This document shows, piece after piece, positions 36,322 to 44,798 of a stretch of DNA of 50,839 bases. The notes beneath the pieces are model-generated. The model worked only from the letters and a program-made list of their open reading frames with translations, was not told the DNA's origin and ran no database searches. This DNA comes from an uncultured Rubritalea sp. (GTDB taxonomy: Bacteria > Verrucomicrobiota > Verrucomicrobiia > Verrucomicrobiales > Akkermansiaceae): NCBI GenBank assembly GCA_937923145.1, contig CALAJT010000019.1, positions 1-50,839 of the forward strand. The letters are read 5' to 3'. The position numbers and the translations under genes were made by a program. The stretch's first letter is position 1, and every line of letters starts with the position of its first letter.

Positions 36322-37605
36322 TTATACTACCTTCATAGCCTTAGTCATGGCATCCAGAGTATCATCTATATCTCCAGTACTATGTGCTAAACTTAGGAAT
36401 CCAGCTTCATACGGACTAGGTGCTATGAATACTCCGTCTTCTAGTAGAGCCGCGAAGTAGCGCCTGAATGCTGCTGCATCTGCACCTGTTGCATCGTCGA
36501 CATTGATAATCTTATTTTCAGTGAAGAAGAGACAGAACATGGACCCTAGACGATTGAATTGGAAATCTAGTCCCTTTTCTTTGAGAATCCCACGGATTCC
36601 TGCTTCGAGTCTGGCGCCTAGAACATCCAGTTCAGCCCAGCCATGCTTGCGGTCGAGTTCTTTTAGCTGAGCTAGCCCAGCTGCCAAAGCGAGAGGGTTT
36701 CCACTGAGAGTTCCCGCCTGATAGACTGGCCCGAGAGGAGCCAAGTGATCCATGATTTCAGCTTTACCCCCAAATGCTCCCACTGGAAGACCGCCACCGA
36801 TCACTTTGCCGAGACAGGTCATATCTGGAATGACTCCAGTTATTTCTTGGACTCCTCCTTTAGCCACACGAAAGCCAGTCATGACTTCGTCGAAAATAAG
36901 GATAGTCCCATATTTAGCACAGATGTCTTTTAGAAACTGTAGATAACCTTCTTGAGGAATGATGAACCCAGCATTACCAGGGTATGGCTCTACGATGATA
37001 GCTGCGATCTGCTCGCCCATTTTCTCAAACACCTCAGCCACTGCCTCAGGTTTATTAAATGGCAGACAAATCGTTTCGCCTGCAAACGCCTTTGGCACAC
37101 CTGCGCTATCTGGCTCACCATGTGTAAGAGCTCCCGAACCTGCAGCTACCAGAAGATGATCTACGTGACCATGATAGCATCCATTAAATTTGATAATCTT
37201 GTCTCGACCAGTATAGCCACGTGCTAAACGGATCGCTGACATAGTCGCTTCTGTGCCGCTACTCGTCATGCGGACTTTCTCCACACTTGGCACCCAGTCT
37301 ACGATAGTTTGCGCCATCTCTATCTCCCATGGACATGGAGCACCGAACGAAACCCCACTTTTAGCGACCTCATGAATCGTCTGAGTCACTACCAATGGAG
37401 CGTGCCCCAGAATAGCTGGACCCCATGTTCCTACGTAATCAATGTAAGTCTTACCATCCACATCTGTGATACGAGATCCATGTGCGCTGCGCACGAAGAA
37501 TGGGTCACCATCTACATTTTTAAAGGATCTAACTGGAGAGTTTACGCCTCCCGGAATGAGTGTTTTTGCCTTAGCAAATAATTTCTGTGAAGTAGGACCA
37601 ACCAT
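36322..37605 (-). CDS. hemL: glutamate-1-semialdehyde 2,1-aminomutase
   Basis: HemL forms 5-aminolevulinate from glutamate-1-semialdehyde in the C5 route of tetrapyrrole synthesis. Class III aminotransferase features: PGGVNSPVRSF, SSGTEATMSAIRLARGYTGR, IIVEPYPGN, DEVMTGFR, and the PLP lysine in CLGKVIGGGLPVGAFGG. The length of 427 residues is standard. A copy of the TTTCAAATT repeat lies immediately upstream of the start codon (37613-37640). A terminator and tRNA-Arg follow further upstream on the same strand. Confidence 0.96.
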   Translation of the reverse strand: MVGPTSQKLFAKAKTLIPGGVNSPVRSFKNVDGDPFFVRSAHGSRITDVDGKTYIDYVGTWGPAILGHAPLVVTQTIHEVAKSGVSFGAPCPWEIEMAQTIVDWVPSVEKVRMTSSGTEATMSAIRLARGYTGRDKIIKFNGCYHGHVDHLLVAAGSGALTHGEPDSAGVPKAFAGETICLPFNKPEAVAEVFEKMGEQIAAIIVEPYPGNAGFIIPQEGYLQFLKDICAKYGTILIFDEVMTGFRVAKGGVQEITGVIPDMTCLGKVIGGGLPVGAFGGKAEIMDHLAPLGPVYQAGTLSGNPLALAAGLAQLKELDRKHGWAELDVLGARLEAGIRGILKEKGLDFQFNRLGSMFCLFFTENKIINVDDATGADAAAFRRYFAALLEDGVFIAPSPYEAGFLSLAHSTGDIDDTLDAMTKAMKVV

Positions 37606-37612
37606 AATATTA

Positions 37613-37640
37613 TGAATTTGAAATTGAAAATTTGAGATTA
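37613..37640 (-). repeat. TTTCAAATT/CTCAAAT repeat copy upstream of hemL
   Basis: The plus strand GAATTTGAAATTGAAAATTTGAGATT is the reverse complement of the same words found at 12573 and 13611. It begins 8 bp before the hemL start codon, so it forms part of the leader. Confidence 0.6.
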
Positions 37641-37702
37641 AACACTGCTAATCTCTGATTACAGTTATACCAATATTTCAATTAGGCAGAAACACAAGTA
37701 AC

Positions 37703-37737
37703 AAAAAGCCCTCATTTCATAAGAAATGAGGGCTTTT
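37703..37737 (-). terminator. terminator after tRNA-Arg (bidirectional form)
   Basis: The perfect inverted repeat AAAGCCCTCATTTC / GAAATGAGGGCTTT has a 4-base loop, with A and T runs on both sides. It lies just downstream of tRNA-Arg on the minus strand. Confidence 0.85.
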
Positions 37738-37745
37738 AAAGAGAG

Positions 37746-37819
<74 letters not shown>

Positions 37820-38072
37820 TTTTTACTCTTCGGTGGGCATGTGTTAAGTCCACAGAAGAAAAGATGCAACACTTTTTAACCACTTAGGGCTATTTTTTCG
37901 ATTTGCAGAGGTCTCCTATTATTTTCACTACTAGTAGCAAATACTTCAGCACTTGATGCGGTTAACCTTTTGGCTTGGCTTACCTCATTATTAAAAATTT
38001 CTGTGACCCAGTAGCAGAAAATATTCTTGGACTTTCAGCTTAGAGCTACTCGGACCGACTACTTAAAAATGG

Positions 38073-38106
38073 AAAAGCCCTCGTAGCTATTCGCTACAAG
38101 GGCTTT
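38073..38106 (-). terminator. terminator after tRNA-Asn
   Basis: The inverted repeat AAGCCCTCGTAGC / GCTACAAGGGCTT (one mismatch) with loop TATTC is followed on the minus strand by TTCC. It lies directly downstream of tRNA-Asn. Confidence 0.75.
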
Positions 38107-38108
38107 AT

Positions 38109-38183
38109 TGGCTCCGGCACAAGGATTCGAACCTTGGACCTAGTGATTAACAGTCACCCGCTCTACCGCTGAGCTATGCCGGA
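38109..38183 (-). tRNA. tRNA-Asn (GUU), CCA encoded
   Basis: The minus strand begins TCCGGCATAGCTCAGCGGTA. The anticodon loop CTGTTAA gives GTT. The T arm CAAGGTTCGAATCCTTG and acceptor TGCCGGA follow, with discriminator G and then CCA at 38111-38109. The other two tRNAs in the window lack the encoded CCA. Confidence 0.95.
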
Positions 38184-38317
38184 GTTGAAGATGTCGATCA
38201 GGGCTGTTTAGTGTGGAAACCCCTCACGACGAGCGGGAAAATGCACAGATCCGCACGGTTGTGCAAGCATAAAAGAGCATTTTTAATGATTTTTTTCTGG
38301 AGGCTCGTTGGAGAAGC

Positions 38318-38704
38318 TTAACCCTTCACCAGCACAGCAGCATTTGCAGCCGCATAGCGCTCTGCATGTGTGAGACTTATCTTGATATCGGTCACCTTTA
38401 TCTTCTCTGCGAACACTTTGGCGCCACCATAGAGCTTTACCACTGGTTCACCAGAAGCTTGGCGTAAAATCTCCATATCTAACCATGATACATCCTTACC
38501 TATTCCTGTACCGAATGCTTTTGCTATCGCCTCCTTGGCAGCAAATCTAGCGGCATAGTGAATCGCATGGCGCTTCTGACTTTCACAATAGCTCCGTTCA
38601 TCGTCTGTGAAAATTCGGCTCAAGAACTTCTCACCAAATTCATCAATAGATGAGCTGATACGCTCTACTTCCACCACATCGATCCCTATCCCAAAAAGCT
38701 GCAT
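38318..38704 (-). CDS. acpS: holo-[acyl-carrier-protein] synthase
   Basis: AcpS transfers the phosphopantetheine arm of CoA to acyl carrier protein. The magnesium-binding GIGIDVVEVERI (about 5-16), RFAAKEAIAKAFG (about 53-65) and the final SLTHAERYAAA block are all present, and 128 residues is the normal size. The ATG follows the pdxJ stop by one base (TAA-T-ATG), so the two form an operon. The pairing pdxJ-acpS is known from other bacteria, including E. coli. Confidence 0.95.
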   Translation of the reverse strand: MQLFGIGIDVVEVERISSSIDEFGEKFLSRIFTDDERSYCESQKRHAIHYAARFAAKEAIAKAFGTGIGKDVSWLDMEILRQASGEPVVKLYGGAKVFAEKIKVTDIKISLTHAERYAAANAAVLVKG

Positions 38705-38705
38705 A

Positions 38706-39464
38706 TTAAATAGGGTTGGGAGAATAAGCTTTCATGAGTTCCTTCATTTCTCTTACCGCCTGCGTCAATCCCACTCTCATAGCACGCGCTACGATGGTGT
38801 GACCTATATTGAATTCTGCTAAGTGTGGAACTGCATTTAAAAAGTGGATGTTTTCATAGTTAATACCATGACCTGCATTGACTTGTAGCTTAAAGTTGTG
38901 CCCTGCGATAGCAGATTGCTTTAATCTCGTGATTTCTAATTCACGAGCTTCATCAGTATGTGCATTTGCAAAGCAGCCTGTGTGGAGCTCCACCATTTCA
39001 GCTCCAATATTAGCACTGGCTTCTACCTGCTCTACATTGGGGTCGATAAACATGCTGATCTGGACTCCTGCTGCCTGCAGTGTTTTCACTGTAGGCTCTA
39101 GCGAGTCATATAACCCTGCTACATCTAGTCCACCCTCAGTAGTCACTTCCTCACGAGTCTCTGGCACTAGACATACGAAATCTGGTTTAAGCTTGAGAGC
39201 TATATCGATCATCTCTTGGGTATTTCCCATCTCGAAATTTAGTGGCAGATTAGTTGCTTGCTTCACACGATAGGCATCTACCTCCTGCATGTGTCGACGG
39301 TCGCCACGGACGTGGATCGTGATAGAGTCTGCACCTCCAGCTAGAGCATCTTCCGCTGCTTCCACTGGAGAAGGCTCTGCATTAGGAGAGTCAACCATGC
39401 CTGAGTATCTGGCCTGACGCAGCGTGGCTACGTGATCAATATTTACACCGAGTAATAGATTCAT
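38706..39464 (-). CDS. pdxJ: pyridoxine 5'-phosphate synthase
   Basis: PdxJ condenses 3-amino-2-oxopropyl phosphate with deoxyxylulose phosphate to give pyridoxine phosphate. Key blocks: LLLGVNIDHVATLRQARY at the start, EDALAGGADSITIHVRGDRRH, NFEMGN, VPETREEVTTEGGLD, MFIDP, VELHTGCFAN, and VNAGHGINYEN. ATG 39464 starts exactly where the family does (MNLLLGVNIDH). A TTG at 39479 would add five residues. It is directly upstream of acpS. Confidence 0.96.
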   Translation of the reverse strand: MNLLLGVNIDHVATLRQARYSGMVDSPNAEPSPVEAAEDALAGGADSITIHVRGDRRHMQEVDAYRVKQATNLPLNFEMGNTQEMIDIALKLKPDFVCLVPETREEVTTEGGLDVAGLYDSLEPTVKTLQAAGVQISMFIDPNVEQVEASANIGAEMVELHTGCFANAHTDEARELEITRLKQSAIAGHNFKLQVNAGHGINYENIHFLNAVPHLAEFNIGHTIVARAMRVGLTQAVREMKELMKAYSPNPI

Positions 39465-39593
39465 AACAGTGAGTATCAATGCCTCATCTCAGCGGAAATG
39501 TCAACCCGTGGCAATGTTCTGTCCCCTATTTAATCTCTTCCATTTTCTACATCTCACTTGCATAATTTCATTTCACCAGTTTAATATCATACT

Positions 39594-40079
39594 ATGAATG
39601 AGTTTGAAGAAATAGTGCGCGAGACTCTCGCCAATCCTCAGAACCAAGGTGAGATGGAAGATGCTGATAGCGTCGGCACTGTAGGCTCTCCTGACTGCGG
39701 TGACATGCTCCGTATGTGGCTCAAATTTAAACAACAGGACGGTAAGAAAGTCATCGATAAAGCTTCATTCCAAAGTTTCGGATGCCAGACAGCCATCGCG
39801 GTAGCCTCTATGGCGACTGAAATGCTGAAAGGTAAAACTGCCGAAGAAGCAGAACAAATGGGAGCTGAAGAACTCTCCGGAGATCTCGGAGCACTACCAC
39901 CTATGAAAATTCACTGTGGCCAACTAGTAGAAGGTGCTCTCAAGAATGCACTCGGTAATGAACCGGCGCAAACTCCAGCTGATGATACTGACACTAATAC
40001 TCTCGCTCAATCCATGTCTCTGGCTCAGAGTAAACCAAAGCAATCTGGTAAGATCAAAATCATTAAACTAGACCAATAA
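39594..40079 (+). CDS. IscU/NifU-N iron-sulfur cluster assembly scaffold
   Basis: A scaffold on which Fe-S clusters are built before transfer to apoproteins such as AcnB. The three ligand cysteines are C35 (SPDCGDM, with D37), C64 (SFGCQTA) and C108 (KIHCGQLVEGALKNAL), in IscU spacing. The helix MATEMLKGKTAEEAEQMG is typical. After about residue 118 a 40-residue polar Asp/Thr/Ser-rich tail ending in KIKIIKLDQ extends beyond the usual IscU end. No iscS or other isc/suf gene is adjacent. Confidence 0.88.
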   Translation: MNEFEEIVRETLANPQNQGEMEDADSVGTVGSPDCGDMLRMWLKFKQQDGKKVIDKASFQSFGCQTAIAVASMATEMLKGKTAEEAEQMGAEELSGDLGALPPMKIHCGQLVEGALKNALGNEPAQTPADDTDTNTLAQSMSLAQSKPKQSGKIKIIKLDQ

Positions 40080-40114
40080 TCTAATCACTAGCTAGCCTTC
40101 CGACGACTTACTGG

Positions 40115-40669
40115 ATGAAAAAAATCTATCTCAAGCTATTCCGCCGATCCTACAGGATGCTCCGTCATCCTAGTATTCGCAATGTGGGCTGGCTGAACGT
40201 GATCGTCAAAAAATTCTACGCTCGGCAGTATTGGAAGCCCTGTGTGCGTTCGATAGCAATAGGTCTATCCATAGGTCTATTCTGCGCCATGCTACCGATG
40301 CCTTTCCAGATGTTACTAGCAGCATTTTGCTGTTTCATAGGCAAGGGTAACATCCCTGTGGCAATCTCCTCATGCTGGATTAGTAATCCATTTACCCAGC
40401 TGCCTCTGATGTATCTGCAGGAGAAAATAGGTGCCTGGTTTCGTGCTCACATAGACTTAGGCATCCTTGAAAAAATAGACATCGAAGGGACTCTCCCGCT
40501 GGTAAACCAGACGGTAAACTTGGCTAATTTCACCATGGGAGTCTGTCTCACCGCGATCTTCATGGGAATCATCGCATACCCTATCGTCTACCTGATCTAC
40601 GCTCTCACTCCCAAGCACCAAAGCTCTCCAGCTACAAAACCACCTATTTATCCAACAGATAAGATTTAA
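40115..40669 (+). CDS. DUF2062 membrane protein
   Basis: The DUF2062 pattern is visible: an N-terminal helix, SIAIGLSIGLFCAMLPMPFQ (first membrane segment with the conserved Pro-x-x-x-Gln), MLLAAFCCFIGKGNIPVAIS, SNPFTQLPLMYL, and a last membrane segment near 145-165. The 184 residues fit the family. It starts 35 bp after the scaffold gene on the same strand. Function unknown; family members are inner-membrane proteins. Confidence 0.85.
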   Translation: MKKIYLKLFRRSYRMLRHPSIRNVGWLNVIVKKFYARQYWKPCVRSIAIGLSIGLFCAMLPMPFQMLLAAFCCFIGKGNIPVAISSCWISNPFTQLPLMYLQEKIGAWFRAHIDLGILEKIDIEGTLPLVNQTVNLANFTMGVCLTAIFMGIIAYPIVYLIYALTPKHQSSPATKPPIYPTDKI

Positions 40670-40739
40670 GCACAGCCCCTAGATCATTGCTTTAAAAGCA
40701 TTTTTATAAAACCACACAAGCTACTAAAATTAATTAGTT

Positions 40740-40904
40740 ATGACAGAACAACGACCACCCTCAAAAAAAAGCTCCACTAAGAAAATTATGATTATTACGA
40801 TAGTAGCTGCTGCAGCCGCTGGAGGAACTTTTGCCTGGATGAATAGAGATACAGATCCTACCACCTTCAAAGGTGAACGATCTGGCTACGAAGAAACTAA
40901 GTAA
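40740..40904 (+). CDS. small single-membrane-span protein, 54 residues
   Basis: ATG at 40740 opens a 54-codon frame: a basic polar start (MTEQRPPSKKSSTKK), one membrane segment (IMIITIVAAAAAGGTFAW), and a charged C-terminal tail ending GYEETK. The layout fits a one-pass membrane protein with the basic end in the cytoplasm. It sits 11 bp before the DUF4230 gene and 70 bp after the DUF2062 gene, all on one strand, so it is probably part of the same transcript. No family recognised. Confidence 0.6.
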   Translation: MTEQRPPSKKSSTKKIMIITIVAAAAAGGTFAWMNRDTDPTTFKGERSGYEETK

Positions 40905-40915
40905 TCTAGATCTAC

Positions 40916-41512
40916 ATGATGAATCTAATCAAAGGGCTAGCAGCTATCATCGTATTAGCCGCTACTGTAATCACCTCGCTATGGGTGAAAGACACATTTT
41001 TCAATGAAGGTAAAACCAAGGTCGAAAGCATGGCGCCTACACTGGAGAAAATCCAGAATCTTGCTGAGCTAGTCACCAGTAAGGTCTACGTATCTGATGT
41101 CCTGGATGCCACCAATAAAGACTACGAAGGCAAATGGGTCATCAATGGCGACGCCCTCATCACCATAGATCTCAATAATGCAAAGCTAGAGAATGTTAAC
41201 GAAGCGACAAAAACTGCCGTCATCATTCTCCCACTTCCGAAAGTCACCTCCCCGAGAGTAGACTACACCCGCACCAAGCCAGCCTATATCAAAGGAGTCC
41301 GCTTCGCTCTACTACGCAATCCTAAGAATAAAGAAACCATGCAGGAATACATGATGGCAGCAGCCCAGAAATCCATCGAAAAATCTGCTGGCAGAGACGA
41401 AATCATCGACAACTCTAAAAACCAAGCAGCACTCATCATCTCAAACCTCTACCTTAAAGTAGGCTGGGAGCTCACGATAAAGTGGCAGGGTGAAGAAATG
41501 AAGCTACCTTAG
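40916..41512 (+). CDS. DUF4230 family membrane-anchored protein
   Basis: A single N-terminal membrane anchor (GLAAIIVLAATVITSLWV) is followed by an extracytoplasmic domain with ELVTSKVYVSDVLDA, GDALITIDL and ILPLPKVTSPRVDY. This is the DUF4230 pattern of a helix plus repeated beta hairpins ending in a helix (YMMAAAQKSIEKSA) and a last strand. 198 residues. It is in line with the DUF2062 and 54-residue genes. Function unknown. Confidence 0.75.
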   Translation: MMNLIKGLAAIIVLAATVITSLWVKDTFFNEGKTKVESMAPTLEKIQNLAELVTSKVYVSDVLDATNKDYEGKWVINGDALITIDLNNAKLENVNEATKTAVIILPLPKVTSPRVDYTRTKPAYIKGVRFALLRNPKNKETMQEYMMAAAQKSIEKSAGRDEIIDNSKNQAALIISNLYLKVGWELTIKWQGEEMKLP

Positions 41513-41530
41513 CATCGCCAGTTTTAAGCC

Positions 41531-41640
41531 AACTTGTAATACCACTTGTAACAGGCAGCAGCTCTACGAGCGGTATCATGTAGAGTAAAGCACTCTTCAT
41601 TTTTACTACTGCCACAGGCAATGCCCCACATAGGGTCAGC
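41531..41640. repeat. TGTAGCA-type intergenic repeat, copy A (degenerate)
   Basis: Shares with 44605-44725 the words AGCTCT(A)CGAGC, GGTAtCATGTAGaGTAAAG and CAGGCAATGCCcCACAT. Copy A is more decayed. Located between the DUF4230 and citrate synthase genes. Confidence 0.5.
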
Positions 41641-41723
41641 CTCACAGATCCACTCCACTTTAACCAAAAAACACCGCCTGAAATAACAGACGATGCTTAG
41701 AAATTCTGGTATAGATTAACTAC

Positions 41724-42854
41724 CTATCTGTCACCAATCGCTGGAACTGGAGACGTCGTCGCAGGTCCTACATACTTAGTGAGTGGTCTGTAGAGACGGT
41801 TATCCTGGAGCTGCTCTAGCACTTGCGCTGTCCAGCCTGACATTCTCGCGATTGCGAAAATTGGCGTGAAGAGATCTGTTGGAATATCCAGTGAGTAGTA
41901 AACTGTCGCTGAGTAGAAATCTACGTTTGCATTCAGTCCCTTACGCTCACGCATCATAGTAGCGATACGCTCAGACATATTTATCCACTTAGACTCACCG
42001 AGTTCCTCAGTCAGCTTAATCGCCATTTTTTGAAGATGTGGAGCACGTGGGTCGAGCACCTTATAGACGCGGTGACCGATACCCATGATCTTCTTCTTGT
42101 TCACAAGACAATCTTCTACGAATGCATCCACCTTATCTTCACTACCTATTTCCTTGAGCATTTTAATCACACCTTCATTCGCACCACCGTGAAGCGGTCC
42201 CTTGAGAGTGCCGATCGCTGAAGTCATCGCTGAGTAGAGATCTGAGAGTGTGCCAGTAGTAACACGAGCTGAAAAAGTAGAAGCATTCATGCCGTGGTCA
42301 GCATGGATGATGTAAGCTACATCGAGAGTCTTCACTGCTGCCGCACACGGCTCTTCACCAGTCAAGAGATAGAGGAAGTGCGCTGCCTCAGAAAGATCTG
42401 TTCTTACTGGGAGAAGCTCTAGACCCTGACGTGCTCTGTGGTAGTAAGCTACGATCACTGGAGTTTGTGCTACGATAGAAAGCGCTACTTCACGGTTCAC
42501 CTCATGATTAGGCTCACCCACTGCTGCTCTTTTATCGAAAATACCGAGCATAGACACTCCTGTTCGGAGGACATCCATAGGCACTGCGTCTTTAGGAAGC
42601 GCCTTGATGAAATCTACAACCTGTGTAGGTAGCTCACGGTTATTGCGGAGTGATGACTCTAGACCAGCTAGCTCATCAGCATTCGGTAATCTACCATTAT
42701 GAAGTAGGTAAGTCACTTCCTCAAAAGTGCAGCTCTCCACCAAATCGTCTATATCATATCCCAGATACGATAGTGTTCCTTCCTTACCCTCTACTTTAGA
42801 GAGAGCTGATTCGTTTGCTATAACGCCTTCAAGGCCTTTTGCGTAGTCACTCAT
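41724..42854 (-). CDS. gltA: citrate synthase
   Basis: Condenses acetyl-CoA and oxaloacetate to citrate. Active-site blocks: HADHGMNAST, LHGGANEGV (His), GIGHRVYKVLDPRA (His) and NVDFYSATVYYSLDIP (Asp). The start is the ATG at 42854, which gives 376 residues, the usual size of the short-form enzyme. The longer frame from 42989 would add 45 residues rich in Trp/Tyr/Cys that overlap the divergent tsaB start, and is rejected. Works with acnB (21342) in the TCA cycle. Confidence 0.96.
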   Translation of the reverse strand: MSDYAKGLEGVIANESALSKVEGKEGTLSYLGYDIDDLVESCTFEEVTYLLHNGRLPNADELAGLESSLRNNRELPTQVVDFIKALPKDAVPMDVLRTGVSMLGIFDKRAAVGEPNHEVNREVALSIVAQTPVIVAYYHRARQGLELLPVRTDLSEAAHFLYLLTGEEPCAAAVKTLDVAYIIHADHGMNASTFSARVTTGTLSDLYSAMTSAIGTLKGPLHGGANEGVIKMLKEIGSEDKVDAFVEDCLVNKKKIMGIGHRVYKVLDPRAPHLQKMAIKLTEELGESKWINMSERIATMMRERKGLNANVDFYSATVYYSLDIPTDLFTPIFAIARMSGWTAQVLEQLQDNRLYRPLTKYVGPATTSPVPAIGDR

Positions 42855-42937
42855 GATTTTTGTATTTTCTGAAATTTCTTTCTTTATGTATGCTGGATAC
42901 AAAGAACTGCAATGAGAAAAGCGAGGAATGATAAAAT

Positions 42938-43681
42938 ATGCAAGCCAATACCACCAATACGCAATATTCAGTTGGCATCCTGAAATCATCCATTATAAAA
43001 CGATCTGTGAGTATAGTCATTGCCATAGAAACAAGCGTCCCAGAAGCATCCATCACCCTCAGTATCGGTGGAGAAATAATTGCTACAGAGGAGTTTGAAA
43101 GTCATCGTCAGCAAAACAAACTGCTATTCCCTTCGCTCGACGCCGTATTAGCTCACCTTCGCGAGAAAGATCTAGCGCCCACCCAGATCATCGTAGGCAC
43201 AGGACCTGGTAGCTACAGTGGCTCACGTATCTCCATCGCCGCTGCGCAGGGACTAGCCATCGCCTACGGATGCCCAGTCGCAAGCTTAGGCTCATTCCAA
43301 GCCACGGCTACATTTCAGCAGAGCGAAAATGGATACATCTTAGCCATAGGAGACGCCAGACGTGAATCCTACTTCATCGCAGACATAAAGGCAGGCTCAG
43401 CAGTATTCAGTCCCCAGCTCATGGACTGCGACACCTTCCTGCAGAGACTTTCAGAAATAGACCCCGCTATCCCTAGAGTCAGCTTCGAGCACGAACTGCC
43501 GACAAATAACTTCCTCCGAGATCTCCCCCACGCGACTGGACTCATCAGCGCATGGGAGCAGCTTTCACAAGCTGAGCAAGACCGCCTCAACACCACCCCA
43601 CCCCAGCCGCTCTACCTACGAGCACCCTTCATTTCCAAGGCGAAACCTGGACACCCTCTACTCCGTAAATCTAAAAAATAG
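42938..43681 (+). CDS. tsaB: tRNA threonylcarbamoyladenosine biosynthesis protein TsaB
   Basis: TsaB is the inactive ASKHA-fold partner of TsaD in making t6A37 on ANN-decoding tRNAs. The blocks IVIAIETSVPEASITL, ESHRQQNKLLFPSLDAVL, VGTGPGSYSGSRISIAAAQGLA and a DARRESYF segment are typical. ATG 42938 has a GAGGA ribosome site 10 bp upstream, but it adds 24 residues before the usual family start. A GTG at 43007 (SVSIVIAIETS) would match the family exactly. Both are possible and the ATG is listed on the ribosome-site evidence. The acyltransferase follows at 12 bp, probably in one operon. Confidence 0.9.
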   Translation: MQANTTNTQYSVGILKSSIIKRSVSIVIAIETSVPEASITLSIGGEIIATEEFESHRQQNKLLFPSLDAVLAHLREKDLAPTQIIVGTGPGSYSGSRISIAAAQGLAIAYGCPVASLGSFQATATFQQSENGYILAIGDARRESYFIADIKAGSAVFSPQLMDCDTFLQRLSEIDPAIPRVSFEHELPTNNFLRDLPHATGLISAWEQLSQAEQDRLNTTPPQPLYLRAPFISKAKPGHPLLRKSKK

Positions 43682-43692
43682 ACCATTACCTT

Positions 43693-44583
43693 ATGGCCGA
43701 TCTCAAAACAGAAATTAACGCGGAGCAGGCTACACCTACCTTTCTAGATATTACTGTAGCCGTCCCATTATTAGCTAATAATGGTGGATGGAAGGCAAAA
43801 GTCGTCTACCTGCTAGAGACCATCCTAGGATTTAGAAAAATCCGTAAACTCTTTCTCACCGCCGCTGCATCATCTGGGGAAAATAATACCGCAGGGAAAA
43901 TCCACTGCACTAACCGAGTCCTACAGATGCTAGACATCACCGTGGATGCCAAAGGCGTAGCAGAAGCCATTCCCCCTTCAGATCAGGGAGGCGCCATCGT
44001 CATTGCTAACCATCCCTTCGGAGGAGCAGACGCCATCAACATGTGTTCCATCATTTGTGAAAACCGCCGAGCGACAGGTAAGGGAGATGGAAAAATCCTA
44101 GCCAACTCGATAGTCTACCAAGCCCCCAAATTCAGCGACTTCCTACTCCCTCTAAAAATCCTCAAAGAAAAAAACGCCAAGCGCCACAACCTAAAGACCC
44201 TCAAATCCGCAGCCGACCTAGTCAAAAAAGGCGGACTCTTGGGCGTCTTCCCAGCCGGAGCAGTCTCACGAAATCGCCCCGACTCAGGACTAGGCTACAC
44301 CTTCACCGATCCCCCCTGGTCCGAGCACATCGCCCGCATTGCACTGAAGACCCAGGCACCCATCATCCCTATCCGCTACTTCGGCAAGACCCCACGCTGG
44401 TTTAACATCCTAGGACACATCTACCCCCTCATCCGAGCCGCCCTCATCCCCCGCATCCTCCTCACCATGCAAGGCCAGACCATCCACTGCCGAGCCGGCA
44501 AACCCATCACCTACGAGGAACTCAGCCAAGCTGAAAACCCTACGGAATACATTAGGCAGGCTGTTTACGCGATAGAGCTATAG
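43693..44583 (+). CDS. PlsC-type lysophospholipid acyltransferase (hemolysin/OlsA-like)
   Basis: The H-x4-D acyltransferase motif is in IANHPFGGADAINM, the FPEG block appears as GVFPAGAVSR, and the later PIIPIRYFGKTPRWFNI block follows. The order fits the lyso-ornithine-lipid or glycerophosphate acyltransferase group often labelled 'putative hemolysin'. The Ala in FPAG departs from the usual Glu, though that group does use FPAG-type variants. 296 residues, soluble or membrane-peripheral, 12 bp after tsaB. The acyl acceptor is unknown. Confidence 0.82.
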   Translation: MADLKTEINAEQATPTFLDITVAVPLLANNGGWKAKVVYLLETILGFRKIRKLFLTAAASSGENNTAGKIHCTNRVLQMLDITVDAKGVAEAIPPSDQGGAIVIANHPFGGADAINMCSIICENRRATGKGDGKILANSIVYQAPKFSDFLLPLKILKEKNAKRHNLKTLKSAADLVKKGGLLGVFPAGAVSRNRPDSGLGYTFTDPPWSEHIARIALKTQAPIIPIRYFGKTPRWFNILGHIYPLIRAALIPRILLTMQGQTIHCRAGKPITYEELSQAENPTEYIRQAVYAIEL

Positions 44584-44604
44584 TGAACAACAGGTAATTC
44601 TAAG

Positions 44605-44725
44605 TGTAGCAAGTAGCAACTCTTCGAGCTGGGGTAGCATGTAGCGTAAAGAATCCGTGATCCTTTTCCATCGGAAAAGATCGCTACCCGCTACCCACCT
44701 TTGCTACGCCGAAGGCAATGCTACA
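44605..44725. repeat. TGTAGCA-bounded intergenic repeat, copy B (MITE-like)
   Basis: About 121 bp bounded by the inverted ends TGTAGCA (44605-44611) and TGCTACA (44719-44725), with an internal hairpin CTTTTCC ATC GGAAAAG. Shares several words with copy A at 41531-41640. No coding capacity. Confidence 0.6.
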
Positions 44726-44798
44726 CATAAAGCAACCATTACACATCTCCACACCATAAACGATTGACCCTTCCCATAAGCCAGAGTAAGTAATACCA

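Noticed and set aside
42855-42989. 45-residue N-terminal extension of citrate synthase
   Set aside because: Overlaps the divergent tsaB start, is rich in Trp/Tyr/Cys, and is absent from the family. The ATG at 42854 fits the family start.
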